A DNA stretch of 64,000 bases, from the NCBI RefSeq assembly GCF_003001995.1, contig NZ_PVNB01000006.1, positions 1 to 64,000 on the forward strand, given 5' to 3'. The position numbers and the translations under genes are program-made. Positions 52,881 through 61,384 of this stretch are shown here, piece after piece; positions within the stretch are counted from its first letter, which is position 1; each line of letters starts with the position of its first letter. The notes beneath the pieces were generated by a model that searched no databases, was not told where the DNA came from, and saw nothing but the letters and a program-made list of their open reading frames with translations. The DNA comes from Orenia metallireducens (GTDB lineage Bacteria; Bacillota; Halanaerobiia; Halobacteroidales; Halobacteroidaceae).

Positions 52881-53002
52881 AAACGGTACTTTTTGATTAG
52901 CTACTAGCTGCTAGCCGTTAGCCACTGGCTAAGAACTTATAAAATTAACAGCCAGTGTCCAGTAGCTAGAACCTAGTAGCAAAACTGTCGTAATATACCC
53001 CA
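52881..53002. repeat. Full intergenic palindromic element, TAGCTACTAGC core
   Basis: The right end reads CAAAACTGTCGTAATATACC. The core TAGCTACTAGCTGCTAGCCG faces CCAGTAGCTAGAACCTAGTA. Its right half, read on the other strand, is nearly the left half of the element at 17770. Confidence 0.75.
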
Positions 53003-53055
53003 TTATCCCTTACTAGCTATTAAAATTCAGCTACTATAATCTCTTCACTAAAAAG

Positions 53056-53083
53056 AAAAAAGCTAGGATATCCTAGCTTTTTT
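53056..53083. terminator. Terminator of the HhH-DUF4912 gene
   Basis: Perfect 14-bp arms, AAAAAAGCTAGGAT / ATCCTAGCTTTTTT, no loop. Confidence 0.8.
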
Positions 53084-53097
53084 ATCATATTCTGTTA

Positions 53098-54021
53098 TTA
53101 GTTTGAAGCATTAATAGTCTCCTTAGAACCCTCTAAAGGTCCTTTTAAGAGTTCAATAGAACTATAAATTTGATCTAAATCATAAACTTCACTGACTGAC
53201 TCTAGCTTTCTAAGAATATCTATAGAGCTATATCCGCCTTCTCTCTGTTCAAATAATAGTCCACCAGATAATAGGTATAATTTCTCCATAGTTTCTTGAA
53301 CGGTCATCCATTCCTCATCTAATCTATCACTTACCTTATTGGTTGGCATAGTAACTTTATTAGATTCAAGCATAGAGTAAAAATTACCTTCCTCATCTAC
53401 TACTCCTAATTTCACAAAATAACTATTAGTAGTCTCTAAGTCATTTAGCCACCAGCTATCATTATCTAAACCAACTTCAATATCATACTCTGAATCTGTA
53501 GTTAGGTTATAAATTCTTAAGGATAGCTTAGCCTCATTAACGTCATTGACACCACTTTGAGCTATCACTTCATTTATTTTATCCTGAGTATATTCCCAAT
53601 ACAGATGAGCTGTCTGAGGATTTTTAACCTGTAAGACCAATTCATTTACTCCATACTTCTCTGGAACCTGATATTCATTGACAATATCTATCCCTTCATT
53701 CAACTCAAACTCTTTCTTCTTATCTTCAACTAGCTCATCACTTGAAGCTCCGCTCGATGGTGCTTGTTCATCTTCATCTAATTGCTTTAAGTTCACTTCT
53801 TGAATTTGATTAGTAATTTCATCTTTTACCCCTGCAAAGAGCTTCTTGCCAATTCCTGATACCAACTTCAACTCTTCTAAGCTATCAAAACTACCTTTCA
53901 TCTCACGATAATCAACGATTCTACCTGCTAAAGCAGGACCTATTCCTTTTAAAGTCGTCAACTCTTCAACTGTAGCAGTATTGATGTTGATTTTAGTTGA
54001 TTTATCTTTTTCTGTTACCAT
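53098..54021 (-). CDS. Helix-hairpin-helix plus DUF4912 fusion protein
   Basis: 307 residues. The N-terminal part (about 10-72) is a ComEA-like double HhH: ININTATVEELTTLKGIGPA and SLEELKLVSGIGKKLF. An acidic linker follows, then a DUF4912 domain (about 117-270): YGVNELVLQVKNPQTAHLYW, LSLRIYNLTTD, WWLNDLETTNSYFVKLGV. No signal peptide or membrane helix. DUF4912 is a beta-sandwich of unknown role in Clostridia and cyanobacteria. A fusion to a DNA-binding-type HhH is not one I know. Confidence 0.82.
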   Translation of the reverse strand: MVTEKDKSTKININTATVEELTTLKGIGPALAGRIVDYREMKGSFDSLEELKLVSGIGKKLFAGVKDEITNQIQEVNLKQLDEDEQAPSSGASSDELVEDKKKEFELNEGIDIVNEYQVPEKYGVNELVLQVKNPQTAHLYWEYTQDKINEVIAQSGVNDVNEAKLSLRIYNLTTDSEYDIEVGLDNDSWWLNDLETTNSYFVKLGVVDEEGNFYSMLESNKVTMPTNKVSDRLDEEWMTVQETMEKLYLLSGGLLFEQREGGYSSIDILRKLESVSEVYDLDQIYSSIELLKGPLEGSKETINASN

Positions 54022-54364
54022 TGTTTAACCCCCTTCAACTTCTTAAAAATTAAACTGAAATAATTTATAAAATAAAATTTGAAATTAACTAACAGAATAA
54101 CATTATAAGAATTTATCTGTTATATATTATCCCTATCAAATTCATTTAATAATAGTAAGTATCTATAATTAATATAACCTTTAAAGCAATTTTAATCTAT
54201 GATTTACCTACTATTTATATAGTTAGATATAAATACCTATTCACCTGCTGGTTTTTGATTTTTTTTAAAATCTGTATTTAGGGGGATTTTAGTTTCTTAA
54301 ATACAGCTAGCTAATAAGTTGAAGTACTTATCAATTGCTAAATTGAGAGACTCTTCTTTTTGAT
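54022..54364. other. AT-rich intergenic region, nothing recognised
   Basis: 343 bp without a coding frame with a ribosome site. No strong hairpin was found. Confidence 0.45.
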
Positions 54365-55042
54365 CTAGAATTTATAAGAAAGACCAATACTAGCAACTAA
54401 GCCCTTCATCTTCAATTCTTCATTATCTATATCTATAACTTTATATTTATAGTTACTATACTTTTCTGTTATATCGATATTATTCATATAATATCCCATA
54501 TCTAGTATGAAACTTAACCTTTGATTGATTGGATGAGTCATCACTACACCAAGCATTAGACCCAGTCCATCGCCTCTTCTCATATCACTATCAAAGCCTT
54601 CTCCACTAAAATGCTCCTTATATTTATTATAATTAATATTAAGATAAGGACTCCAATTAGGATTTACTGAATAAATAATCTTAGTATAATAACTATCTAG
54701 TTGAGAAGTGTACTTATTATTTTGACCTTCACTACCAGTTGACCATTCAGCTATAATATTATTCTTACGCAAGCCAACCCCTAATGCTAATTTATGATTA
54801 AACCAATAAACTAACTCTCCATAATATCCAGTTCCTTGGTGTAAATCCTCTCTTATGAAATTATCATTTAACATCTTTATAGTAGAACCATCTTTGATCT
54901 TAATATCATAATATTTATAGATATAATTGCTATAATTAAAACTACCTCTAAACTCTACTTTGTCCTCTTTCTCCATAGCTTGACTACTAGAACTAAACAA
55001 TAAGATTATTAATAAAACTAATAGATATTTTTTCAAATTCAT
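54365..55042 (-). CDS. Secreted beta-barrel protein, probable outer membrane
   Basis: 225 residues. Signal peptide MNLKKYLLVLLIILLFSSSS-QA, then alternating aromatic beta strands (VEFRGSFNYSNYIYKYY, GYYGELVYWFNHKLALGVGL, PYLNINYNKY, LSFILDMGYYMN) and a final strand GLVASIGLSYKF. A C-terminal Phe after alternating residues is the hallmark of outer-membrane barrels. It fits an 8-stranded OmpW/OmpX-like porin. This implies a second membrane. It follows the lipoprotein gene by 51 bp. Confidence 0.7.
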   Translation of the reverse strand: MNLKKYLLVLLIILLFSSSSQAMEKEDKVEFRGSFNYSNYIYKYYDIKIKDGSTIKMLNDNFIREDLHQGTGYYGELVYWFNHKLALGVGLRKNNIIAEWSTGSEGQNNKYTSQLDSYYTKIIYSVNPNWSPYLNINYNKYKEHFSGEGFDSDMRRGDGLGLMLGVVMTHPINQRLSFILDMGYYMNNIDITEKYSNYKYKVIDIDNEELKMKGLVASIGLSYKF

Positions 55043-55060
55043 ACACTCCTAAACTAATAA

Positions 55061-55080
55061 GGACGGTCTTAAGACCGCCC
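55061..55080 (-). terminator. Intercistronic hairpin between lipoprotein and beta-barrel genes
   Basis: GGGCGGTCTT / AAGACCGTCC on the minus strand (one G-U pair), without a T-run. It could attenuate or protect the mRNA. Confidence 0.5.
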
Positions 55081-55093
55081 TCTAAATTAATTA

Positions 55094-56554
55094 TTATTCT
55101 TTAACTCTCTTTACAACTTCTAAATTTGAATCAACTTTAACTACATAACTATTTTCATCTGCAGAATGTCCTGCTAATAAATAATCATTATCCGTAGCTT
55201 TAGCAACACCATATAAATATCTACCATAATTTTGTTTATAAGTATAATTCGAAGAACCAGATTTTATCTTAACAACAACCCCTTGTTCTTTATCTTCTTC
55301 ACCAACTACTACATAATCTGTTCCATCTACAATCACATCTCTAAAGACTAAACCTGACTCTAACTTAGTAGAATTAGCTATATTACCGTTACTATCAACC
55401 TCAGCTATATAACCATTATCGCCAACTACTACAAATTCAACATTTTTATTGTTTTTAATTTCTTGGCTAACTTCTTTGATCTTATATAATTTAGAGCCAA
55501 AATCGGTTTCCAAAGTTTTTATCTGGAAGTCTGAGTTTAATGTTAATAATATTCCATCGGAATCATTTCTACTATTTCCTGTATATCCAACAGCAATATA
55601 CCCATCATCAGTCTCTACAATAGACTCTAAATTATAATATGGATTTGATAAGGTAGTATCTTTTTCATTTAAAAAATAATAGTCCTCTTTATCACTTCCA
55701 TCAGCTATATTTATTTTAGTTATATATGGTAATACAGTCTCGCCATCATCATAATTTCCTACAGCAACTATATAATCGGAAGTAAAAACATGAGTTGATA
55801 CTATTCCACTTCTCAAATATACTTTTGTAGTAACTTGATCTTCTTGACTGTCTTCATCCTCAGGATTATATTCTTCTTCAATCTCCATCTTGTTATTCAA
55901 CTTTAAAACAAATGATTTATAAAAACCACTACTTACTTCTCCATAACCTATTAAATAGTAACTATCTCCTAATCCCCAATGAGCTATATCCTGTACATCA
56001 TAAAATCTACCATCACGATCAAATTCTTTCTGGTCAATGATTAGGCCTCGATTATCTGCCTTGACCATATAAGGATTTTTAGCTTCTTCTAGTGCCAATG
56101 GTCCAATCGTACCAGCTGCAATATATCCTTCACGTTTCTTATCACTAGTAGTTACAATGGCATGAAAAGTACCTTCTGCATATTCAGTTTTGCTTTCATT
56201 TTTTAATACTTCTATACTAGGTAAGTTCTTTTCAGTATTGTTAATCATAACACTAATATTAACTGTTCCATATTGAGCAGCTTCCTCTGATGGAATAAAT
56301 TTAGTATTAGCATCATTTGGTGCAGTAAAGATTCCCATATTAGCACCTGCAACTTCCCATATATAACTAGAACCAGTTTCTCCTGTCGCAACAAATTCAT
56401 CACTTTCAACACCAACTATAACTTGATCTGGTCCTTCTACACCTTCAATCAATTCAGTAGTAGTACTATCCCCAGAACACCCTGCCATCACAGCTACAAG
56501 TAACATTAATGACAATACTATTATTCCTTTTTTCTTACTTAGCATAATTTTCAC
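55094..56554 (-). CDS. Lipoprotein with Ig-like N-terminal and beta-propeller-like region
   Basis: 486 residues. Lipobox LLVAVMAGC at about residue 26. An Ig/PKD-like domain (about 36-115, DQVIVGVESDEFVATGETGS) is followed by repeated blades of the type YYLIGYGEVSSG, YIVAVGNYDDGE, YIAVGYTGNS, FVVVGDNG, YVVVGEED and YLLAGHSADE, about 45-60 residues apart. This suggests a beta-propeller of six or seven blades. Function is unknown; a surface or periplasmic scaffold is possible. Transcribed with the beta-barrel gene. Confidence 0.68.
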   Translation of the reverse strand: MKIMLSKKKGIIVLSLMLLVAVMAGCSGDSTTTELIEGVEGPDQVIVGVESDEFVATGETGSSYIWEVAGANMGIFTAPNDANTKFIPSEEAAQYGTVNISVMINNTEKNLPSIEVLKNESKTEYAEGTFHAIVTTSDKKREGYIAAGTIGPLALEEAKNPYMVKADNRGLIIDQKEFDRDGRFYDVQDIAHWGLGDSYYLIGYGEVSSGFYKSFVLKLNNKMEIEEEYNPEDEDSQEDQVTTKVYLRSGIVSTHVFTSDYIVAVGNYDDGETVLPYITKINIADGSDKEDYYFLNEKDTTLSNPYYNLESIVETDDGYIAVGYTGNSRNDSDGILLTLNSDFQIKTLETDFGSKLYKIKEVSQEIKNNKNVEFVVVGDNGYIAEVDSNGNIANSTKLESGLVFRDVIVDGTDYVVVGEEDKEQGVVVKIKSGSSNYTYKQNYGRYLYGVAKATDNDYLLAGHSADENSYVVKVDSNLEVVKRVKE

Positions 56555-56662
56555 TCCTTATTAATTTAAATTATATAATTCCCAACTAATTATCCCGATG
56601 AGTATAATTCAATATGTAATACCCATAAACTCATTATATCGTAGCTAATTTAATTCTGCAAT

Positions 56663-56694
56663 AAAAAAACAGACCAACATAAGTTGTTAGTCTG
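56663..56694 (-). terminator. Terminator of the FtsH-like gene
   Basis: AGAC-C-AACA / TGTT-A-GTCT stem on the minus strand followed by TTTTTTT. Confidence 0.65.
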
Positions 56695-56697
56695 CTT

Positions 56698-58188
56698 CTA
56701 AGCTACACTCTCTTTGTTTTTAGATAATAGTTCTCTAAAGTCATCACCTGTAATACTCTCTTCTTCTAATAAGATCTCTACTACTTGGTGAATAAAATCG
56801 CTATTGGCTTTAATCACTCTTCTTACTAACTCCTCTTGATCTGCAATAATTTCAGAGGTAGTCTCGTGTAATAGCTTACCTGGAAGGCTATCCTTACTTA
56901 CTACTCCTAATTTGGACATTCCTGAGAAAATAATCTGCTTGGCAACTTCAATTGCCTTCTCAAAGTCATTACTTGCTCCTGTACTTCTATTACCTAAAAT
57001 CTCTTCTTCTACTAAAGAACCGGCTACCAAGACAGCAATCTGATTCTTTAAGTAGTCGATAGTCTGTAGGTAATAGTCATCCTCTGGATTATGGCGAACA
57101 TAACCTAAGGCTCTACCACGAGAAGTAATTGTAATATTAGATACAGACTTTGGATTTACTATCTCTCCTAAGAGGGCATGTCCAACCTCATGATAAGCTA
57201 CTCGCTTTAATTCCTCTTTATTGGGGCGACGATTTAACTTCTCACCCATCATTACCTTATCAATAGCCTCTTTAAAGTGATTCCTATTAATTGTTTCTGC
57301 ATCTTCACGCATAGCCATAATAGCCGCTTCATTGGTCAAGCTCTCTAATTGAGCACCAGAGAAACGGAAGGTCTCTTTAGCTAACTGTTCTAAATCAACA
57401 TCATCAGCTAAAGGCTTATTATGGGTATGAATCTTTAAGATATGCTCTCTACCCTCTCTATCTGGTAAATCTACCTTGACAATACGATCAAAACGCCCTG
57501 GTCTTAAGAGAGCCTCATCTAGAATATCAATTCTGTTTGTAGCACCAACTACTAAGACATTAACTTGATCATCTACACTGATACCATCAAGCTCCACTAG
57601 TAATTGGTTAAGGGTCTGATCATATTCCATATGGCTAGAGTTACTACCACGCTTACCACCTAATACATCTATCTCATCGATAAAGATAATCGCATTATTC
57701 TTATCGGCTTTCTTAGCCTTATCACGGGCATCCTTAAATAGTTTTCTAACCCTTTTAGCACCAACTCCTGCATACATCTCAATAAACTCACTACCTGAAG
57801 TAGAGATGAAGATAGAGTCGATATAGTTAGCTGCTGCTTTAGCCATTAAGGTCTTACCAGTTCCTGGAGGACCACTTAGCATCAAGCCCTTTAAGGGTCT
57901 AATCCCTAGCTTCTTAATCTCTTCTTTACTCTTGACAAATTCCAATGCTTCTAATAACTCATTTTTAGCTGAATCCTGTCCACCAATATCAGCAAAGTCT
58001 ACCTTTGGAACCTTATTATCATCTTTATTTGAAATAGCAAAGTTATCCCCTAAAGCCTGCTTGTTTAATGAATTGAATAAAAAGTAACCTAAGCCTCCCA
58101 AAAGTACCATTGGAAAGAGGTTGATTCCATTAACAGCTAAGAAGATAATTGCTGCTACTCCAATTCCTAACCCAAAATCTTTAGCCAT
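56698..58188 (-). CDS. Short FtsH-type AAA protease
   Basis: 496 residues, versus over 600 for standard FtsH. Two closely spaced N-terminal membrane segments (about 7-22 and 25-42) with almost no external domain. AAA: Walker A GPPGTGKT, Walker B IIFIDEIDVLGGKRG, arginine fingers RPGRFDR. Zinc protease HEVGH (about residue 339), distal Asp in STGASNDFEKA. A second, compact FtsH paralogue as found in some Clostridia. It overlaps by 8 bp the gene for a single-helix membrane partner. Confidence 0.87.
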   Translation of the reverse strand: MAKDFGLGIGVAAIIFLAVNGINLFPMVLLGGLGYFLFNSLNKQALGDNFAISNKDDNKVPKVDFADIGGQDSAKNELLEALEFVKSKEEIKKLGIRPLKGLMLSGPPGTGKTLMAKAAANYIDSIFISTSGSEFIEMYAGVGAKRVRKLFKDARDKAKKADKNNAIIFIDEIDVLGGKRGSNSSHMEYDQTLNQLLVELDGISVDDQVNVLVVGATNRIDILDEALLRPGRFDRIVKVDLPDREGREHILKIHTHNKPLADDVDLEQLAKETFRFSGAQLESLTNEAAIMAMREDAETINRNHFKEAIDKVMMGEKLNRRPNKEELKRVAYHEVGHALLGEIVNPKSVSNITITSRGRALGYVRHNPEDDYYLQTIDYLKNQIAVLVAGSLVEEEILGNRSTGASNDFEKAIEVAKQIIFSGMSKLGVVSKDSLPGKLLHETTSEIIADQEELVRRVIKANSDFIHQVVEILLEEESITGDDFRELLSKNKESVA

Positions 58189-58711
58189 TCATCTCACCTC
58201 CTAATCTCTTCTTTTGACTCCGTTTAACTACTTTATATAATTCCTGCTTCTCTTTAATCAAAGTTAAATAAAGATAATCAGTATCAACCTTAATCTCTGA
58301 TTTATCTAATTGATACTCCTTAGCAAAATTATCAACTCTCTCTCCTAGTTTAACAAACTCTCCTGTCTCTAAAGCCTCATATAAAGCCAAATTAATTCCT
58401 TCATACATCTCAGTTAATTCAGCAGAATCAGAGTTAATAACTAACTTATATCTCTCATCTTTAGTGGTCTCTTTTATTCTATCATTAATACCTTCATAAA
58501 CTTCAATTAAATTGTCAACGGCTCTTAAAGTAACTTCCACTTTATAAATTGTACTAGATTTATCAATCTCTACCCTTTCTACACCATCAATTCTCAATAA
58601 ATCATCATTTAATGCATGATTAAATTTATAGCTATCCACAAGGTAACTTCCTGCAAAAAGAACTGTTAAGGTTAAAATTAAAGCCAATAAGCTTCTCTTG
58701 ATATTCATCAT
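58181..58711 (-). CDS. Single-pass membrane protein upstream of short FtsH
   Basis: 176 residues. One membrane helix at 9-25 (LLALILTLTVLFAGSYLVDS), then a soluble domain rich in helices and strands (IDGVERVEIDKSSTIYKVEV, LTEMYEGINLALYEALETG). I do not recognise the family. The overlap with the protease gene suggests a regulator or adaptor. An AAAGGAGGCAG site precedes the ATG. Confidence 0.65.
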   Translation of the reverse strand: MMNIKRSLLALILTLTVLFAGSYLVDSYKFNHALNDDLLRIDGVERVEIDKSSTIYKVEVTLRAVDNLIEVYEGINDRIKETTKDERYKLVINSDSAELTEMYEGINLALYEALETGEFVKLGERVDNFAKEYQLDKSEIKVDTDYLYLTLIKEKQELYKVVKRSQKKRLGGEMNG

Positions 58712-58825
58712 TACTGCCTCCTTTCATAATTCGGATAACAATTGTCATATCGACAACAAAATTTATTATAACATAATTTTTTACAGGAATCTAATGTAAA
58801 TAACTTGTAATTAATGTAATCTGAA

Positions 58826-58930
58826 GTATGAGATTAAGGCTAAGCCTGAATAAAACATAAAATATTATTTCAATCTTCTACTTATACTTAGACTTAATAA
58901 TTGTTACAATATATCTACTAACTGTTACAA
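58826..58930. repeat. Intergenic repeat, AAGTATGAG core with worn end
   Basis: GAAGTATGAGATTAAGGCTA and CTACTTATACTTAGACTTAA resemble the element at 5803. It ends with TTGTTACAATATATCTACTA, a worn form of the CGCAATATACCC end. Confidence 0.5.
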
Positions 58931-58990
58931 TCAATAATAAAATGGCTCTTCCACGACTTTTGTGAAAATAATTTAGAATCAAAAGAATTA

Positions 58991-59094
58991 TTAGACGCAG
59001 ATTTACACAGACAAAAGCGGACTAAAAATAAGAAATTAAATAATAAAAGGTTTTAAATCAGATCTTAGTCAGATTTTAGTCTGCGTCAAAAAAA
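58991..59094. repeat. Intergenic palindrome, GACGCAGATTT core
   Basis: AGACGCAGATTTACACAGAC faces GTCAGATTTTAGTCTGCGTC. The words resemble the ACGAATCTACACAAA core at 9540. Confidence 0.55.
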
Positions 59095-59200
59095 GATTTT
59101 GATTTACATCTTTTATAAAAATTATTAGTTCAACTTATATAAAATAGGCATTAATCACAAAGTTCGTTGTTGAACCAATAAAATTAATACGATATAGAAA

Positions 59201-59225
59201 AAAGGTTCACCATAGTTGGTGAACC
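59201..59225 (-). terminator. ppk1 terminator
   Basis: GGTTCACCA / TGGTGAACC with a 4-nt loop, T-run on the minus-strand exit. Confidence 0.8.
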
Positions 59226-59245
59226 CTCAAATAATTCTATTTAAA

Positions 59246-61384
59246 TTAATGTATGTTAGTATCAATTGCTGATGTCTGCTTGAACAAAGCTATTACCTTC
59301 TTGCTATCCATCTTTTTAATCGCCTTCTTGGCCAATCTATGGAACTCAAGCTGAGATTCTAACTCCTTCCCTTTTCTTTTCACACGTTTATAACTTCCAT
59401 CAGGCTGTTGCTCCCGTGCTTTAACATTATCCCTTAGGGTAATATCTAAGAGATTAATAACTCTATTCTTCAAATCCTCATCCTCTACAGGAAATAATGC
59501 TTCAACCCTTCTATCTAGATTTCTAGGTCTCCAGTCAGCACTAGACATAAATATTTTAGGATTAGCACCATTATTGAAATAAAAGATGCGGCTATGCTCT
59601 AACAAACGTCCGATTATACTAATTACTCTAATATTCTCACTAAAACCTTCAATTCCAGACTTTAAACAGCACATTCCTCGTACTATTAAATCTATCTTAA
59701 CCCCTGCTGAAGATGCTTTATATAACTCCTTAATTATTCCAGAATCAACCAAAGAGTTCATTTTAGCAATAATATGCCCTTCCTTACCTGATCTTACTTG
59801 CTCAACTTCATTTCTAATCAACTTAACAAAGGTTTCTCGTAAATTCAGGGGAGCAACCGCTAACTTCTTCCATTTAGGAGCCGAAGAGTAGCCTGTTAAG
59901 AGGTTGAACATAGCTGAAACATCAGAACCAAAAGTCTCTTTAGCAGTAAACATTCCAGTATCAGTATATAATTTAGCCGTCTTATCATTATAGTTTCCTG
60001 TACTCATATGAACATACCTTCTAATACCTTCTTCTTCATCTCTAACTATTAATAATAATTTAGAGTGTACCTTCAAGCCAACCAATCCATAAACAACATG
60101 ACAACCTGACTTTTCTAGCTTCTTGGCCCACTCTATATTATTCTCCTCATCAAATCTAGCCTTTAGCTCTACTAACACTGTAACCTGCTTTCCATTTTCA
60201 GCTGCTTGAGCTAGAGCCTCTATAATTGGAGAATCTCCACTGACCCGATAAAGGGTCTGTTTAATAGCTAATACTTCAGAATCTTCAGCAGCCTCCTGTA
60301 CCAATCTAACTACAGGGTCAAAACTTTCATAAGGATGGTGAACCAATAGGTCCTTCTCCTTAATCAGATCAAAGATACTCTCTTCTTTATTATAGAAGTC
60401 TTGAGCTGGTTGAGGTAATAGCGGTTCATATCTAAGGTGATCAAAACCATCTAGACCACTAAAGTCCATAAAAGTAGTTAAATCAATAGGTCCTGCAACT
60501 TCATAGATATCTTCTCTATTTAAATCTAGAGAATGAACTAAGAAATCCTTTAATTTCCGATCAATTCCTTGCTCTATCTCTAATCTAACAGGAAAACCCC
60601 ACTTTCTTCTTTTAACATAACGTTCCATCTCTATTAGTAAGTTTTGTGCCTCCTCATCAAGGCTTACCTCAGCATTTCTGGTAATTCTAAAAGCACCTAC
60701 AGCCTCTACTGTATATCCAAAGAATAACTTATTTAGATACTCCTTGATTACCTTCTCCATAAAGATAAAGCTTTGCTTATTATCAGAAGGTACCTCTACA
60801 ATTCTAGGTAAAATAGAAGGTACTCTAACCATTGAAAATAAACCTTGACCATCTTTATTAGGAGAAAGAGTATTCGATTCTGGAGAACTTGTTAAGCGTA
60901 CTACTAAATTTAAACTCTTATTTAAAATCAAAGGAAAAGGTCTACTCTGATCAATAGCCATTGGTGTCAATACAGGATGAATATTATCATGAAAATAATT
61001 ATCCAAAAAATCCTTCTGCTTTTCATCCAAATCTCTATACTCTACAAAGCTAATATTCTCTTCTTCTAAGGTATCTAGTACATAAGCTAAACAATTATAC
61101 TGCTCCCTAACCATCTGATGCATTCGATTAGAAAGTCCTTTAAAAAGCTCCTTTGGTCTAAAGCCTGCCTTATCCTCCTTATTATAACCAGACTCTATCT
61201 GCTCCTTTAACCTGGCTACTGTAACCATCACAAACTCATCCAAATTAGATGCAGTTATTGCTAAAAATTTCAATCTTTCCAATAAAGGTGTCCTCTCATC
61301 TTGAGCCTCTTCTAAGACACGGTTATTAAATTCCAACCAACCAAACTGTTTACTGAGATAATATTTAGAATCAGTATAATCCAT
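59246..61384 (-). CDS. ppk1: Polyphosphate kinase 1
   Basis: 712 residues. N domain QFGWLEFNNRVLEEA, FLAITASNLDEFVMVTVARL; head domain; C1/C2 domains with LLVHHPYESFDPVVRLV, KQTLYRVSGDSPI, VVYGLVGLKVHSKLLLI (active His) and HMSTGNYNDKTAKLYTD. Makes inorganic polyphosphate from ATP reversibly. Its ATG overlaps the stop of the Ppx-like gene by one base (TAATG). Confidence 0.97.
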   Translation of the reverse strand: MDYTDSKYYLSKQFGWLEFNNRVLEEAQDERTPLLERLKFLAITASNLDEFVMVTVARLKEQIESGYNKEDKAGFRPKELFKGLSNRMHQMVREQYNCLAYVLDTLEEENISFVEYRDLDEKQKDFLDNYFHDNIHPVLTPMAIDQSRPFPLILNKSLNLVVRLTSSPESNTLSPNKDGQGLFSMVRVPSILPRIVEVPSDNKQSFIFMEKVIKEYLNKLFFGYTVEAVGAFRITRNAEVSLDEEAQNLLIEMERYVKRRKWGFPVRLEIEQGIDRKLKDFLVHSLDLNREDIYEVAGPIDLTTFMDFSGLDGFDHLRYEPLLPQPAQDFYNKEESIFDLIKEKDLLVHHPYESFDPVVRLVQEAAEDSEVLAIKQTLYRVSGDSPIIEALAQAAENGKQVTVLVELKARFDEENNIEWAKKLEKSGCHVVYGLVGLKVHSKLLLIVRDEEEGIRRYVHMSTGNYNDKTAKLYTDTGMFTAKETFGSDVSAMFNLLTGYSSAPKWKKLAVAPLNLRETFVKLIRNEVEQVRSGKEGHIIAKMNSLVDSGIIKELYKASSAGVKIDLIVRGMCCLKSGIEGFSENIRVISIIGRLLEHSRIFYFNNGANPKIFMSSADWRPRNLDRRVEALFPVEDEDLKNRVINLLDITLRDNVKAREQQPDGSYKRVKRKGKELESQLEFHRLAKKAIKKMDSKKVIALFKQTSAIDTNIH

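Larger units (their letters stand above)
52630..53097. other. Intergenic region with full repeat and terminator
   Basis: No gene is seen. The cinA promoter should be near 52640-52750. The element is at 52881-53002 and the terminator at 53056-53083. Confidence 0.55.
58712..59245. other. Intergenic region with repeat remnants
   Basis: 534 bp, no gene. Contains the AAGTATGAG repeat (58826-58930), the AGACGCAGATTT palindrome (58991-59094), a TTAATCACAAA motif (59152) and the ppk terminator. Confidence 0.55.
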
